Positions 48,690 through 62,500 of a stretch of 64,000 nucleotides of DNA are shown here, piece after piece. A program made the position numbers and the translations under genes. The notes under the pieces are model-generated. The model worked only from the letters and a program-made list of their open reading frames with translations. It made no database searches and was not told the origin of the DNA. Source of the stretch: Dipetalonema caudispina (Eukaryota; Nematoda; Chromadorea; Rhabditida; Onchocercidae); NCBI GenBank assembly GCA_013365325.1, contig JABVXV010000046.1, positions 1 through 64,000 of the forward strand, read 5' to 3'. The stretch's first letter is position 1. The number at the start of each line of letters is the position of its first letter.

Positions 48690-51600
48690 ATGAGAGGATA
48701 TGGTTCAGCTGAGTTATCTTGATCAAAAGCATGCATCGTAAAAATTAAAAAAAAGAAAAAGCAATTTTGAGCGCCTGAAAGGACCAATGATAAGGGTTCA
48801 CAGAAGTTTCTTTTTAAAAAAAAATTTGAACTAATTTGAAAAATTTTTAACTTCTCTAACACAGGCAACATCATGTTGAAATTCATTCATCCATCTCTTT
48901 TTGCACTTCATTATTTAGATTATTTAATTTTTGTCTTTGCGTCGGAAGTGGTTATTTCACTAGAATTTTGCTTCTTCCATGTGCCTGTAAATTTACGCTT
49001 AGTTATGGTTGTAGACAATGGTTGTTTGGCATTTTCACTATAAGGTTATAATAGTTCTTTTCCGCTTGGACAGTTCTGCATATTCTATATTTCTGGTGGT
49101 AGAGGTTAGTACACGGCCCTTTTTCTCCTCCGATTCATTGTTGAGATAAAGCCTTTTTGTTGCATCGCTCTTTCGATACTTTTGGCACTGTTTATTGAAA
49201 AATGAAGAAGACATTCTTTTCGGAGGATTGTCAGATAACTTTTTTTCTTCACCCTTTTGTTTGAATTATTATGAAAACTATTTATTGTTAATACTTTGAA
49301 GCTTGTAATCCTTTATTATCAATGGATTGTAGTCAGTTTTATTTCAATGCTCAGTTTCTGATTTAATCGATATTATTATTGTTAACGTTATTAGATTTTG
49401 CTTTAGCTACGTTGACCAACTTCTTTCTATTTTCTGATATTTTTTAGATTATATTCAGTTGTCAGTTCTGTATCATTAATGGAAATAATTTTTTTTTTTA
49501 TTGGAAAAATATTTTGCTTCATTATTATTATTACTTTATCGAATTCTATTGCAGCTACATTTGAGCAACTCATGTTGTGACTTTTATAAATTGTATTCAG
49601 TCTTCATTCTTAGCTGACTGCAATAATAACATTTTATGGGCCCTACTGCTGTGGTGTACATCCATAGAGATTTTAATTTATGCCGTGGTCTTTTTTAATT
49701 ACAATCTCCCTTTGATTTGTTAGTAACATTTCTTCCCATCATATTCTTTAATTGTTCTGGCTTTTGCCACATTTTTTTTGTTTACAGCTTTTGTTTTGCA
49801 ACTTTGCGAATTTATAGAACTATTTTTTCATGCGTTTCTACGCAAGCGCTATTTACTGTGATTATGTTAAAATCTGGACTTATTCCACATTTCCACTGAA
49901 TTCTTCGACTCATTCTTAAAGCGGAAAATTATTTTTATAAAATTCGGGAAAGGTTCACGCTTTTTTGAATTCTAATGTAACATCCAACGAAACTAAGTTT
50001 TATGATATTTCGTGCTGTTACTTTTTTGTCGAGACGAGTTCTTTTGAAATTAATTAGATTGTTGTGACCAGTTGTATCTCTAGTGTTATTACCGTTATTA
50101 GTTAACGTCTAGCTCTGCTTTAATTATAATTTTGCCGAAGTGAAGATGAGTAATATAATTCAAAATAAGACGATAATTTCAAAAGCTCATCTTAACAAGG
50201 AAGTATTAACAGAAGATTTTTGACTGATTCCAACTTTGTTAGATGTTGTATTAGAAACAAAGAAGTATGAATTTGTACAATTCGGCTGAAGTTATTAATT
50301 TTTACTATTACTATTATCACTACTATTATTACTGATATTATTGTTATCATTTGCGCTATTATCATTATTACTATTACTACTATTATCACTATTATTATTA
50401 CTGATATTATTGTTATCATTTGTGCTGTTATCATTATTGTTGCTATCGTTGTGATTTTATTTTCATTCCAGATTTTCAAGCTTTCCATTATGTTTTTGCT
50501 AACTTTGACTGAAGTTTATTTTGCAACTGTAAAACTGGACATGAAATTTACTAAGGCTCGAGATTTGCCATTGTAATATGTAATTTTTACATAATTAATC
50601 GCTAGCAAAACATGTTTCCTATCACTTTTCTTCCTCGTTTTGATTTGTAGATTTAACATTTTGTCGATCGTCTAAAGCTGTAGCATAGCATTACTTCTTT
50701 ATTAATATTCTGTCTTAGTTGCTTATATATTGTTCTTTACTTGGGTTCATATAAGGTTGTGTACTGCATATTTATTAATATGCCTTCCATTTTCATTGTA
50801 ATTTGTTGCGTAATACTCTGATTTGTTTCTTTATTCCATTGAAATACATGTGAATTTCTTAAATGAAAGATTACAAATTTTAGTATTTCACATTTCACGC
50901 TTCATCATCCTAAACTTTTTGACACTCTTTTTCTCAGTTTTGACTGGATAGTTAGCAGGTAATACAAAGTAATATCTGATTGTGTTGAATCTTAATATTG
51001 AAGGTGTTTCTTGTGGGTTCCATAAAGGAAGTTAGTAACAAAAGAGTAAAAATGAAACAATACATTATCGGTTTCTTTAGTCAAATATTAGACAGGCTGC
51101 AGTCATATGACGGAAATAAGTTGGCCTGAAGGAAGCTGACTCGAATAACCATCAAAAGAGGCTTCGAGTAGAGAACTGAGAGTGGTCTAAAATTAAGTTT
51201 GTACTTCTAAAAATCAGTGATAAAACAACACCAACATTGAATATACTAAGATATATTTGTTTTGACTTTTCTATACGAGCTGTTTTTATTCCCAACGCAA
51301 TTCAATATGTTGTAAGAGATATGCAGAAGCTGTACATGGGACATGTTCACTTTGCGTTGTTTATCATTTTTACTACATTCATCAGTAGTCAGTATCAAGA
51401 TCAATCGGTAGCTTATGGTAGTAATAAGAAGACGAAACTAAAATTGTTACAGATTTGGTTAGATTTTATTCTATATCTCAGCGCTACCACAAACAAGTTA
51501 TATGACCATCAGCTTTCTTTTCCTATGACTTTCCAAATTAGTTTTTGAAACTGAATATGGAATGTTGTGATGATAGGAGTAATCGATGATAGTAATGAAA

Positions 51601-53564
51601 TTATGGGTGTATTGTATCCACTTGTATAGGAAATATCCAACTTAATTAAATTCCTTTAAAACTGAAGTACAATCTAATAGTTATTGAAATATGTGGTCTA
51701 TTGGTATATTTGATCGATTGACATTGTTCATACACTAAATAGTAGTATAATTGAAAAGAAATGAAGAAATAGATGGATTGGCAATATGTTTTTTGTTTAG
51801 TGCCTTTTTTAGGATGCTCAGTGTGATCCAATTCAATCTTTTATCTATTTTACGTCACCCTAAGAAGATGTATTGTGGTTGAAATAATGGGAATTGCTAT
51901 GTAATGGATTCCTTAGTATTGATGAAGCAAGCTTATTTAAAAAGAGTACCTTAAAAAATTTGCTATTCTTATTTTATTTCATGTGTTAAAATTTTTAAGT
52001 ATTATTTGATATTTCATTGACAACCTCTCTCTTTTAAATTGATTAAATACATAACATTACTTTAACTTTCTTTCAAAAATATTCTCACCACTACTAACTA
52101 ATTAGTGTAGGTAAATTTTTGCACTACTACCAAAATTAAACAAATTATTGTCACTTTTTTATGTCACAGTAAAATTATTGGGATGAATGGTTAGGATTTC
52201 TAAAAATCTTACATTTTTCAGATAGGTTTTTCTTTCTCTTTTTTCTGATTTTTAGAATAAAATACATCTACAAATGGAACGAAGACGTTTATAATGTAAA
52301 TGGAGATACTAATGAATGTAATACAAGGATTACCCAGTAATTTAAACATTTTAGAAGGTCAGGGGTGAAAATGATGCAAATGTTAGTTGGATTTGTTACC
52401 GTCAAAAACCCTTAAATACGTGTTAGGTAATATCTTTCCATAAAAATGAGGAGAATATGAATTGCGGATGTCTTGACCCAATGATAATAATGACCTAAGA
52501 TTTGATTGTTTGATAACTTCTGCATATAGAACTAATCACTGTTTTTATAATCATTTCAAAATCATCACAGTGATTTAATAGCATCTGATATAAGTACAAA
52601 TTCACTTAATTCAGTCTCATTCATTTATCTTACCAGAAATGGCTTTAATAATGTCTGTTTTCTTCGTTATCCTCAAATCACGTCCTGCGTTTCTGGCCAA
52701 GTAATGTAGCGCAATCGTGCATTAACCAGTCTTGTATGTTTGTTAACCATTTTCTAACTTCTGTTCTATTTCAGAAGCATAATTTGTTATTATGATTGGT
52801 ATTTATATAAGTTTGAATCCCATTGTGCGTTGTTGCATGTCTGAAACTTGCAATTCCTTTTGGACTATTATTATAGATTCTGTTGCTATTTATCATTGTC
52901 GAAAGCACATTGGCTAACGACAATACTGAAAGGAATTTTTTTTTTCATTCAAAAAAACTTATCTATGACTGCACTAACTAACATAACTATTGGAATGGCA
53001 ACATTTTAAAATGGAAATGCTATTCAGTACATTTCATGTCTTCATGTCTTTCTATGAATCTTTTACGTAGTAGACTTAGATAGAACTTTGAGACGTTGAT
53101 GATGTAGAGATTTCGATATCAGAAATTAATAATTCTATTTATCTCTATATGTACTGATTTTTTTGAGAGGAATTTCCACTCAAGTTCTTATTCCATTGTT
53201 ATGAATGCATAAAAAAACTTTCCGCTGATCAGAAATAACTACTAAAGCATACTGAAATGCAATGTCAATAGCACTGAAGAAAGTCAGATGTAAATTTATG
53301 AAATAATTTAGTGAATTTATCAGAAATTTCCTATAAATTTATTTATTTTGGTATATTTCAGATTAGGTATTCTTTTGAGGAGGGAAGGAATGACTTTCAT
53401 GGATGAAAATATTTAGTTCTTACCTTTCTGCGTAGCAGGAAATGATAAAATAATGTGCAAGTAGTTTAAATTCTTTTCCCTTATGGCAATGTTTCTATTT
53501 AAAATTATTAATTTTGTGGCCAACGGATAGTCTATATGAATGTAATCTTGCCCTGTACTCTCAT
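48690..53564. other. AT-rich spacer after FAM91
   Basis: No gene was recognised. A long plus-strand frame at 51237-51548 lacks a start exon, splice sites or any known motif. A degenerate ATT/ACT-rich segment at about 50300-50450 is annotated separately. Confidence 0.55.
50300..50450. repeat. Imperfect trinucleotide-rich region with 69-bp duplication
   Basis: The region is built of ACT/ATT/ATC-like triplets. The segment 'actgatattattgttatcat' begins at 50331 and again at 50400, giving a 69-bp period with only a few differences. It is probably an old, mutated microsatellite that duplicated once. Confidence 0.8.
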
Positions 53565-53975
53565 ATGAATTGTAACCGGAAGGTATATGGATGTCCTATA
53601 TATGTATGCAAAACTATTGTATCGGAAAGAATTCTGCGATTTCCCGTGATTTTGATTAGATTGCTGATCACACCGATATTTCTTCAAATGTGTGTTCTTT
53701 CATTTTTTGTAAGTTGTGATTTTCTTATTTTCGAATTCTTGAAATCTGTTGTATTTCTTTTTATTATCTCAGTTTTTCCTATCTTTGCAAGATGTTCACA
53801 ATATCAGTTTTGTGATGGAAGGTTCTGTTGGAAGTTCGTTGGAAGTGAAAAGAGTGAATGGATGGCCTTCCACTGTAAAAGCGATATACTCCAATTAATT
53901 ATACTATTGATTTTGGAAGGAAACAATAGTTGCAATGATGAGAAGCGATGCGAAGATAACGAAATTTGGTGTTGA
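53565..53975 (+). CDS. Orphan ORF, 136 residues, possible membrane protein
   Basis: From the ATG at 53565 the frame is open for 136 codons. It is also open for 17 codons upstream without an ATG. It is the longest uninterrupted frame I found in the window. It is cysteine-rich (CNRKVYGCPIYVC, then CSQYQFCDGRFCW, then NNSCNDEKRC) with a long hydrophobic stretch in the middle (FFVSCDFLIF...VVFLFIISVF) that could span a membrane. No homologue, signal peptide or paired splice sites were recognised, and the nearest AATAAA is more than 300 nt downstream. It may be a lineage-specific gene, a decayed exon or chance. Confidence 0.3.
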   Translation: MNCNRKVYGCPIYVCKTIVSERILRFPVILIRLLITPIFLQMCVLSFFVSCDFLIFEFLKSVVFLFIISVFPIFARCSQYQFCDGRFCWKFVGSEKSEWMAFHCKSDILQLIILLILEGNNSCNDEKRCEDNEIWC

Positions 53976-56900
53976 ACTATGTGGGAAAGAGGGTGTTGAG
54001 AGATGTTGTAGAGAGGAGAGCCTTATTAGATAGGATTATCAAAAAGGCTGCTTTTAGTTGAGAGTTAGCCTAAGGCTTAGAATGGCCTTAGAGATTACCA
54101 GTGTAAAGCATCTTTGTCTTCGCCCTCTCTTAAAACAAATTTCTCAACCAAACAGTCTTCCCTTCTATTATCATTCACTTTGTTGATTTGCTTAGCTATT
54201 ATCATTTCTACAAGTCTTCATATATTGAAGAAAAGTTTATTTTAAAATGCTCGATGAAGTAATTTACATTTGCGCTGTACAATTAAGAATGAGACTAATG
54301 AATTACTAAATTGAGAATAAATAAGACTTGAATGTTTATGACTACCTTGACACTATTAATCCTTTTAATCGGTTAATGATATCAATAACCATAAAATAGA
54401 GTTACAAATGATGTGTTCACAACTGGATTGACTGCGATCGTTATTTCTTTATGGAATTGAATTCTGATAGCTCTTGGTTCAATACTCTCATTCCATTACT
54501 AATATTGGAAGCATGGTTCAGGTAGCTCTAGCTAACTTATCAGTCAAAGTCACATATCTGAAGATAGCAATATGTATCGTCGTATGATAAGTTCGGATAT
54601 TGTTTCTATTTTAGCGTAACAATCATCAGCTAAAAAAATTAAGTAACTCCATTTCCGATAGCTGTTAAATTCTTACGACGGAAAGCACGCTAATCCGTAA
54701 TATAATTCGATATCCTGTATCCGTATATTCCGTGATTGCACTGCTACGTTTATTTGACGTACTGTCTCTAGATTATGCGCTATATTTAGTTAAACCTCGA
54801 TCTTGTGAGATTTCTCCAGTGATGTTTGTCTTTCACTGTTGTCGTTAACGGAAATTGACCTGATTGTCCTTATCATTCTTTCTTCTTAACAAATGTGAAA
54901 TTTAAAGAAGCAAAAAAATTGAACTGATTTCAAACATTTGAACAAAAATCGTTTTGAAGTAAAACTATCTTTCATTTTAAAATTAAAAAAATTTGTCAAG
55001 AATTGTTTGGATAATTGTATCGCTACATCTCTCTATGTCGTGAAACGAAGTAAAACCTATTTGTCTGCATCTCAAAATAAGCTTATAAAGGGAATCCATT
55101 AGGAAGTACCAAGTACTTTTCTGTTTTAGTTTTATCAGAGCTGTTCCAAATTTTCGAATTTTTATTACTGCAAAAAATTTGATTACCAAAGTTATTTGTT
55201 TGAGTTTATTTATATCACGTAATAAATAGCAGTTATTATCTATTTATGCAAGCATCCGAAGGTATAACTGTCTTTTTTGCATTATAATGAGGTACTTAAA
55301 TTATCTTCTTTACTTTCCACTTTCTTAAATATTTCCATTTAACTCTGTCTCTCACAAAACAATTCAGCCCTAATGTATCAAAATATCTTTGTCGTAGAAA
55401 ATAGATGCAAGTTTTTAATTTGGGAGGATAACAAACTTATCACAATATTCAAACAGAAAATTATCATAGTGTAATGCAGCTGTGGTCAGTTATTTTATCT
55501 CCATTTGCGAGAATTCTTATATCCAGAAATTTCTTTGACCTATTAAGACTTTTTCCAATTCATTTGTTTATTTAATGGTATTGTACTTCAAAGGAATTAA
55601 CTTAAATAACGGAAGCCGCGATTACAACACTGACACTAAATGCTACGATAATAGTAAAAATTTGTCCGGCTTTGATTGTAAACGGCTGATACAATGTACT
55701 TTACAACAATGAGACACTGAAACAATGAGACAGAAAACGGTCAGTCGATGGTAATATGAACTGACCAACAAATCCTATTTACCACAACAGATCAAATTAT
55801 TTGAACGAATTTCATTAAATCCATCATTCAATTTCTTTGTTTGATATAAAAAGTTTTCTCTATTCTCTTTTCCTGCGGTTCCAATCTACAATCAATATTG
55901 TCATCAAGTCCTAGCCAAATTTTTAACTAGACCTAAAACTTGTTAATATATCACATATCTGTGATATCTTTCTTTATATTATCTATCGCTCATTGCTTCC
56001 ATAGGGAATTCCGAACAATACAATTTGTTTATTGCATCTTCTAATTAGATGAACTTGATAAGGGTAGAGCACATCGTGCTGTTTACTCTTTCATTTTTGC
56101 CGTCATTGAATCTCGTAATGGAGATTATGAAGAGATAGTTATCGTAACAACATGTTTCTTTAGCAAACTCCATTATGAGGTTATCCAATTCGAACATTTT
56201 GTTAAATACCTTATTTATATTTTAACGTTTTCAAATGAAACTTTCGAAAATACTAATATCTGCTCATATTACTACTAAAATTAACTTTAATTTTAGTAGT
56301 AATATGGACAGATATTAGTATTTCTGAAAGTTTCATTTGAAAACGCACAAAAGATATTCTAATTTTATTACTTATTTTTTTTTACTACAGCTCCATTGTT
56401 TTCCTAACTTTGATGGATGTAAAAGAAAGAAGCAAAGTAAAATGCGTCCAGGCGAAGTTTGTTGGGAATAAAAAAGGGATGAGATCGATTGTTGTTGATA
56501 AAATTGTTGGAATGAGAATGAGATTACTTTCCTATGCTGTATTACTTTTCTCCAGCATTAAATACTTTTTATTTTTGTATTTATTTCATTTCAAGAAATG
56601 AATAAAGTGCTACAACAGGTTTGATAATATCTTTTGATGTAACCGCTACTTCCAATTATTTTGTTCTTGAAATCTTATGCAATGTAATAAAGGAAATCAG
56701 TTACTCGAAAACAATCTATAATGAAATATTACGGAGGATGATGATCTCTTCTCAAACATTGAACGGAGATCTGTTAAATAATTCATACAAATCTTATCGT
56801 TTGATTTCTATCAGCGATCATTCTATTCAATTTTGGTTTTCAAATTTTCATCAGTTCTCTTTTTAATTTTTCAATTTAAACATTGTTATAATTTGAACGA

Positions 56901-59535
56901 AGTTCTTTTTATCCTATCCTAAGTAGCAAATTTATTTGGAAATTGTTAATGATTTCATCTAAATTTTATTAAAATATTTCTGAAATGGTAATACAAATAT
57001 TATTTATTACTTAGATTGAAAAAAAAATTAAGGTAAGAAGAAAAGATTATATACTAACTGTTTCATAGTTATGAATATCTGTTAATAAAGATGATAAACT
57101 AAACTAGAAAATGAAGAAGGAAGAATCATTTTCTAGAAAAAAAAAAAGGGAAATAAAACAACTCATGGAGAACTTTATTTGGTTTTAGATAGAAATGAGG
57201 AGTGGAATATAATGTATCGTTTTTTTTTGATGAGGGTTGCGAGAGGAAATTAAATGTGTTTAACAAATTAATGCTAGCCCAAGATATTTGTTATTTGATG
57301 ATTTGAAATTGATGAAGATTCAAAATTTTAATGTAGAAAGGGAAGCTTGGAGTAGTGTAAGCTCGGAGTGATTCATCTTTTGCATAAAAATTTATTGAGC
57401 AAAGATTGAAGAATTTGATGTCAATTTTTTTGGAAGAAAATGCAAAAGCTTTAAAATGACAAGCCTTTATCCTTCATGCTTACTTGATAAAATTTAACTG
57501 CATGCGTAATTTATTCACCAAACCACCCAAGAAGATATATAACTTTTTGGGTATTAGTTTAAAGAAAAAAAAAAGATATGGAAAAATTGGGTAACTGTGG
57601 ACACTTTTCGTGGAAGCTTAAGATTTTGGAGAAGCAAGGTTTCGATATATTTAAATTTCACTGATATATCTATGTAAAAAGGAAGAGTGATTTTAGCACT
57701 CCCTCAGGGATTATCGCCTTTTTGATGGTTTGAAGAACGAAAAATAATAGCCATTGAAGTAGTCCAACTTGTCTTCTTTAGTTTTTTGAAAAAGAAACGA
57801 TTACAATTTCTCTTCTACTTTTTCACATTATCAAATAGAAAAATAATTTTATTTTGTTTATTTCTACCTTTGTAGTTTCAAAAAAAAGGAAAAAATCTCT
57901 CTTCTTCCTAAGACTTCAAATATCCTTCCAATACTTCTGTACTATTGAACAAATAGGTTGTAAGCCAATGATATTGTACATTGTAAAAACCGTTTGATAA
58001 GACTTTCAACACTGATCGCATCGAATTTTGTGAGCCTCGTGCCTTTGAATGATTTGGTGATAAGTCACAATGATATCGAAGAGTGTTTAATGGAACTTTG
58101 AAAACGACACTACGTAGGGATGTTTGATTTCCTTCAACTATAAGGGTTACAGAAATCACAGGGATTATTCAAGAAAATAATTTGACTATTTAGAATATGA
58201 GTCATAAAAATTGAAGTACATGTTTTATATAACCTGATATATCTTTGGAAAATAAGTTATGTTAAGTTGGAGTTTTGGAGTTTTTCTATGATCAGACTTA
58301 AATAAGCATAAAATTCAAATGTTAAGTTACCAGATTTGTAAGAGTGTAATCTTTAATAACTTATCATGAGTACGAATAAAGATGATGATAACAAAAGAAG
58401 AATGAATAATAATGTTATATGCAAAACATTCAACCAACATTTTATTATTATATATCACTAAAAATACATTGTTGAAAAGCATTCATGAAGTGGTCGTTTT
58501 TCTGCACATCTGTTTTCTCTTTTAAATATGTTCGTTCAACTTTTAGAACTGATCTTACGGTATTATTAGTTCGTAGACTTTTCATAAGTAATTCTTATCA
58601 TTTTTTATACATTCTTCTTGATTGTTAACTTTAAACAAATTTCCGAATGAGTAAGGTAGATGAGATAAAGTGAGGTTTAGAGATGAGCGCATTGTTCAAC
58701 TGTATGAAAAACTTTGATCTGAACTGGAATTGTTTCTGTCTTTATTTCAGAATATTTTGTAGGTTGTTCTTACAACCATAACGTAAAAATGGATGTTCCG
58801 TAAGGATGTTCAGAACAAAAGTTTGTTTGTTGAATTTTTTTTTTGAAGTTGTTCTCGTTATTAAACAAATTAATGCATCCTATTATTGCTTCTTGTGACA
58901 TCTATAATGCCATCAATGGTTCATTTGAATTCATTTTATTTTAGAATAATTCGTAAATGAATACTTAATCTCTAAATGAAGACGTTGAAACACATTTTAA
59001 GCATATCTATTGCTCTTATCAAAAGTTCAATTAAACTAATATGCAAATATTTCTCATAGAAATGAATAATAATTTGCATACAACTGACCCTTCCGAAATT
59101 TTCATCTATATAATGATTTAGACTTACTATGGCTACTCTCATATTTCAAGTTAATAAATTAATATATCATCGTAAACATTTTGTTTTTCGTGTGTTAAAT
59201 TCTTCTGTATAATTAATAAAATTGTAAAACCTATTGAAATGTTTCTTTGCACATCAGCACCAGTGACCTTTTTAAATTTTAGCTTAAAAGTTTCTTGTAA
59301 AATTCGACTTGACTGAATGGATTCCTTCTGACTACTTTAAGACTTTAAGTTAATAAATTAGTAGCTTTAATGTTTATTAAGCTCGTTATTTTGTTTCACA
59401 TGTATCTTCTAACAGTAAAAAGTTGACCTTTTAAAATGTTATGAGGTCAAGTTAACGTTCGATATAAATCGTCGCATGATATCCTCAACTTATTTTGCAT
59501 TTGTTATCAAATCTCAGTCTGAAATGTGTTGCAGA
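53976..59535. other. AT-rich spacer upstream of GOPC
   Basis: Apart from the long hairpin at 56226-56345, I see only short frames and homopolymer runs. A minus-strand frame at 57908-58159 has no support. The GOPC promoter and any leader exon should lie at the right end. Confidence 0.55.
56226..56345. repeat. 59-bp-arm inverted repeat with 2-nt spacer
   Basis: The arm 56226-56284 is complementary to 56287-56345 at 55 of 59 positions, with only CT between them. The four mismatches form two 2x2 internal loops, at GA/AG and CT/TC relative to the other arm. A transcript would fold into one long hairpin. It could be a small foldback element (MITE-like), a hairpin small-RNA precursor or a local inverted duplication. 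Confidence 0.95.
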
Positions 59536-62500
59536 ATGACAGCATTGGACGAGCGTTCGGTTGTTGGTCCAATGTTGGTCTGGCTGGATGCTTTGGAAAA
59601 AGATTTCGACAAAGCATTTGTTGATTTGGATTTGTTGTTGGGCGAAATAGATTCCGATCAGGTAACTGAGTTTTCTATTCTCATCCGTTTTTTTTTTTTT
59701 TTTTTTTTTTCATATTGATTATTTTACTGCTGATTTTGTTAAAAAAATTAATTTCGTTGAATTGAATTGAAATCCTTTAAATGCTTCATTCACATGTCTC
59801 ATGAATTCAGTCTCTAATTAATGAATTTAATTCCTAACGCAAATACTAGCTTAGTACAAGAAGCAACATTAACATTAATGCGATGAACATATTTCGGACA
59901 AACATTTTCATCGTCTCTTGTATGAAATCATTTCACATTTTGAAATCAAATCCATGAAACTGAAGCGATAGCATTCAAGAGATTTCTAAATGAAAAATTA
60001 TTTTAAATAATTTTATTAATGTTTTTTGGAGTTGAAAAAGTTTTTGACTTTCCAGGCAGATATAATGTTTGAGAGCCGTCAAAAAATGACCGCACTTAGT
60101 GGAGCATTTGCTCAACTCGTCCATAAAGCGCAAACGATTTTCCAGTGCAATTTGCGCCAGGAGGTCTTTTATAGTTTCTTATGTTGGGATAAAAATTTGT
60201 CCTGTTGAATGAAATCGGAGTGTACTCTATTTGCTTCCTTATACTTCTCTGTTAAAATATGATGCATGTTCTCCTTAAATCGATGATATCCAAGTTGTTA
60301 TTACAGGCAGAATTGGTACAACTTCGGAATGACCTATGTTTATCACGATCTGCTCATTATGAGCTTGAACGTGAATCTCAGCAACTCATGCTTCAGGTTC
60401 CATTTTCAGTTAAAAGCATAATTCCTTGCAGTGTGTTAGGGAAGTCAAAATTGTTCATCTGATTGATAAAACCGATTTGGAATCTTGAAAATCTTCAGGT
60501 GCACAGCTTGCATTGTCAAGTACATTCCAAAACTGCTCCACATGAATCAGACATGATCAAGAAAAAGCTGGTATGGCATATATTCTCAAACATTATTCAT
60601 GACAAATTTTAAATTGCAGTTTTTTTTTAAAAATCTTTTGAAAGTCGAAGCGATAGATTGAAACACATTGGATCAAAATTCCAAATTTTGCTAAAGTTTT
60701 CAGAACAAAACCTTCTAAACAGTTAAATAAGTATGATACAAGTGGGTAGGAAGTTTAGTTTTTTCAGCATTCATTATAATATGTACAGTTCTCTTATATA
60801 GGGTCCAAAAGAAGAGCAGCAACGCTTGTAAAGTGAAAGAAAACGAAAATTATCGTACAAATAATTTCTTAATTTTTACTGTTCAACTTTTGGTTTAAAA
60901 AATTAGGAGCAAGAGATACTAACCTTTCGATCCGAAATCCGGCCTCCTGCAAAACTTCGTTCGGAAGTTGAATTTCTTCGTAAGGAAAACAAAAAATATC
61001 GTCAAATGATTCTGGCTATGCAAAATGAAGTTTATGGTGCTCGACTTGCTGCCAAATACTTGGACAAGGAACTTGCTGGAAGGTTTGATAATAATTCAAA
61101 TATTAAACAACTGAGTGAACAAAATGCTTCTGTTATTACTTTTACTGAAACATTTTCAGTTTGGGATCATTCTTAATAAAGTTATAACCAAGTCAGAGCA
61201 CTGCCTGTCTATCATTAGGGATATGTATATCATCACCTAAGCGCAAAAGGCTCAAAAAAGATATGTACAATGCATAATATCAAGAACTACAATTTTTTAT
61301 TGATTTCAGGATTCAGCAAATTCAATTACTTGGTAGAGATATGCGTGGTGCTGAACACGATCGGTTGTGGAATCAACTGGAAGCCGAAATTCATCTTCAT
61401 CGTCATAAAACTGTGATTCGAGCATGCAGGTATATTAATTGTAGTCTGAAAGTGTGAATATTGATATCTTTGACTTACAACAAACTTGTAACAAATGGAA
61501 TTATTACAGAGGAAGAAGAAGTAATCAGAAGCATTTGCCATCACCACCTCATCATGATTACAGAAGCTTAAGGAAACATAAAGGCGTCGGACAAATGCGC
61601 AATGTTAAACTTGTCAAGGACTCACACGAAGGTCTCGGCATATCCATTACGGTGCTATTTGTATTCCATTCTAATTTAATTGGAGATTTTCTGTCCGGAT
61701 TCAAATGAGCACCTTTTACCTTATTTATTTTCATCTAGGGAATGCTAACAACCAATAGTTGGCTGTGATTAATGAAGCATATTTCGGGTGTATGCATTCA
61801 TCCGGGGCCAGCAATACTTCCTTGGTCTTAAATCGGTTAATCCAGACGTACTTGATATGAATCAAGTAATTCTAGTATCAGGGAATTCAAATCAATGGGA
61901 GTGCGAAACAAATCTCTGCAAAAAACTTGCACATTTACTTATCGGTTTTAAGAAATTTTTGTAGAAGAATTGATTTGTTTAAGGGTGGAAAAGAACATGG
62001 CGTGCCAATTTTAATTTCGGAAATTCATCCTAATCAACCTGCTGAACGATGTGGCAATTTATTTGTTGGTGATGCTATATTGTTCGTCAACGGCATTGAT
62101 TTACGTACTGCGAAACACAATGAAGCTGTACACATCCTTTCCGAACAGGTTTGAGGTTACTGCTTGTGCATATCTCTTTTACTTCAAAATACTTTCCTTC
62201 ATGCTTTTTCGCCTTTAATCTTCTACATTTCAATTCGTGAATTAATTCAAGTTATAGGTAAACACTTTATAATGTGCCCTTTAATTGCAGTACTTGAATT
62301 TTAAGCTTTCAACGATTTCAGTGTCAAAATGAGCAAGATCAATCGTTACTGATGAGTTACTTCAGATGGATTAAGGATTAGTAAATGTTTTTGAAAAACT
62401 GATTTTAGTCTGTCGCTACAATTGTATAGAGAGATTTTGCTTCTATTCTACTGGTCGATCTGTAATTGAAATATTTCTTTCACTGAATAATATCACCATT

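Noticed and set aside
50192..50488. Minus-strand 98-codon Ile/Val-rich frame
   Set aside because: Product of the degenerate triplet repeat, not a membrane protein gene.
51237..51548. Plus-strand 103-codon frame
   Set aside because: No recognisable domain, start exon or splice sites. Possible but not supported.
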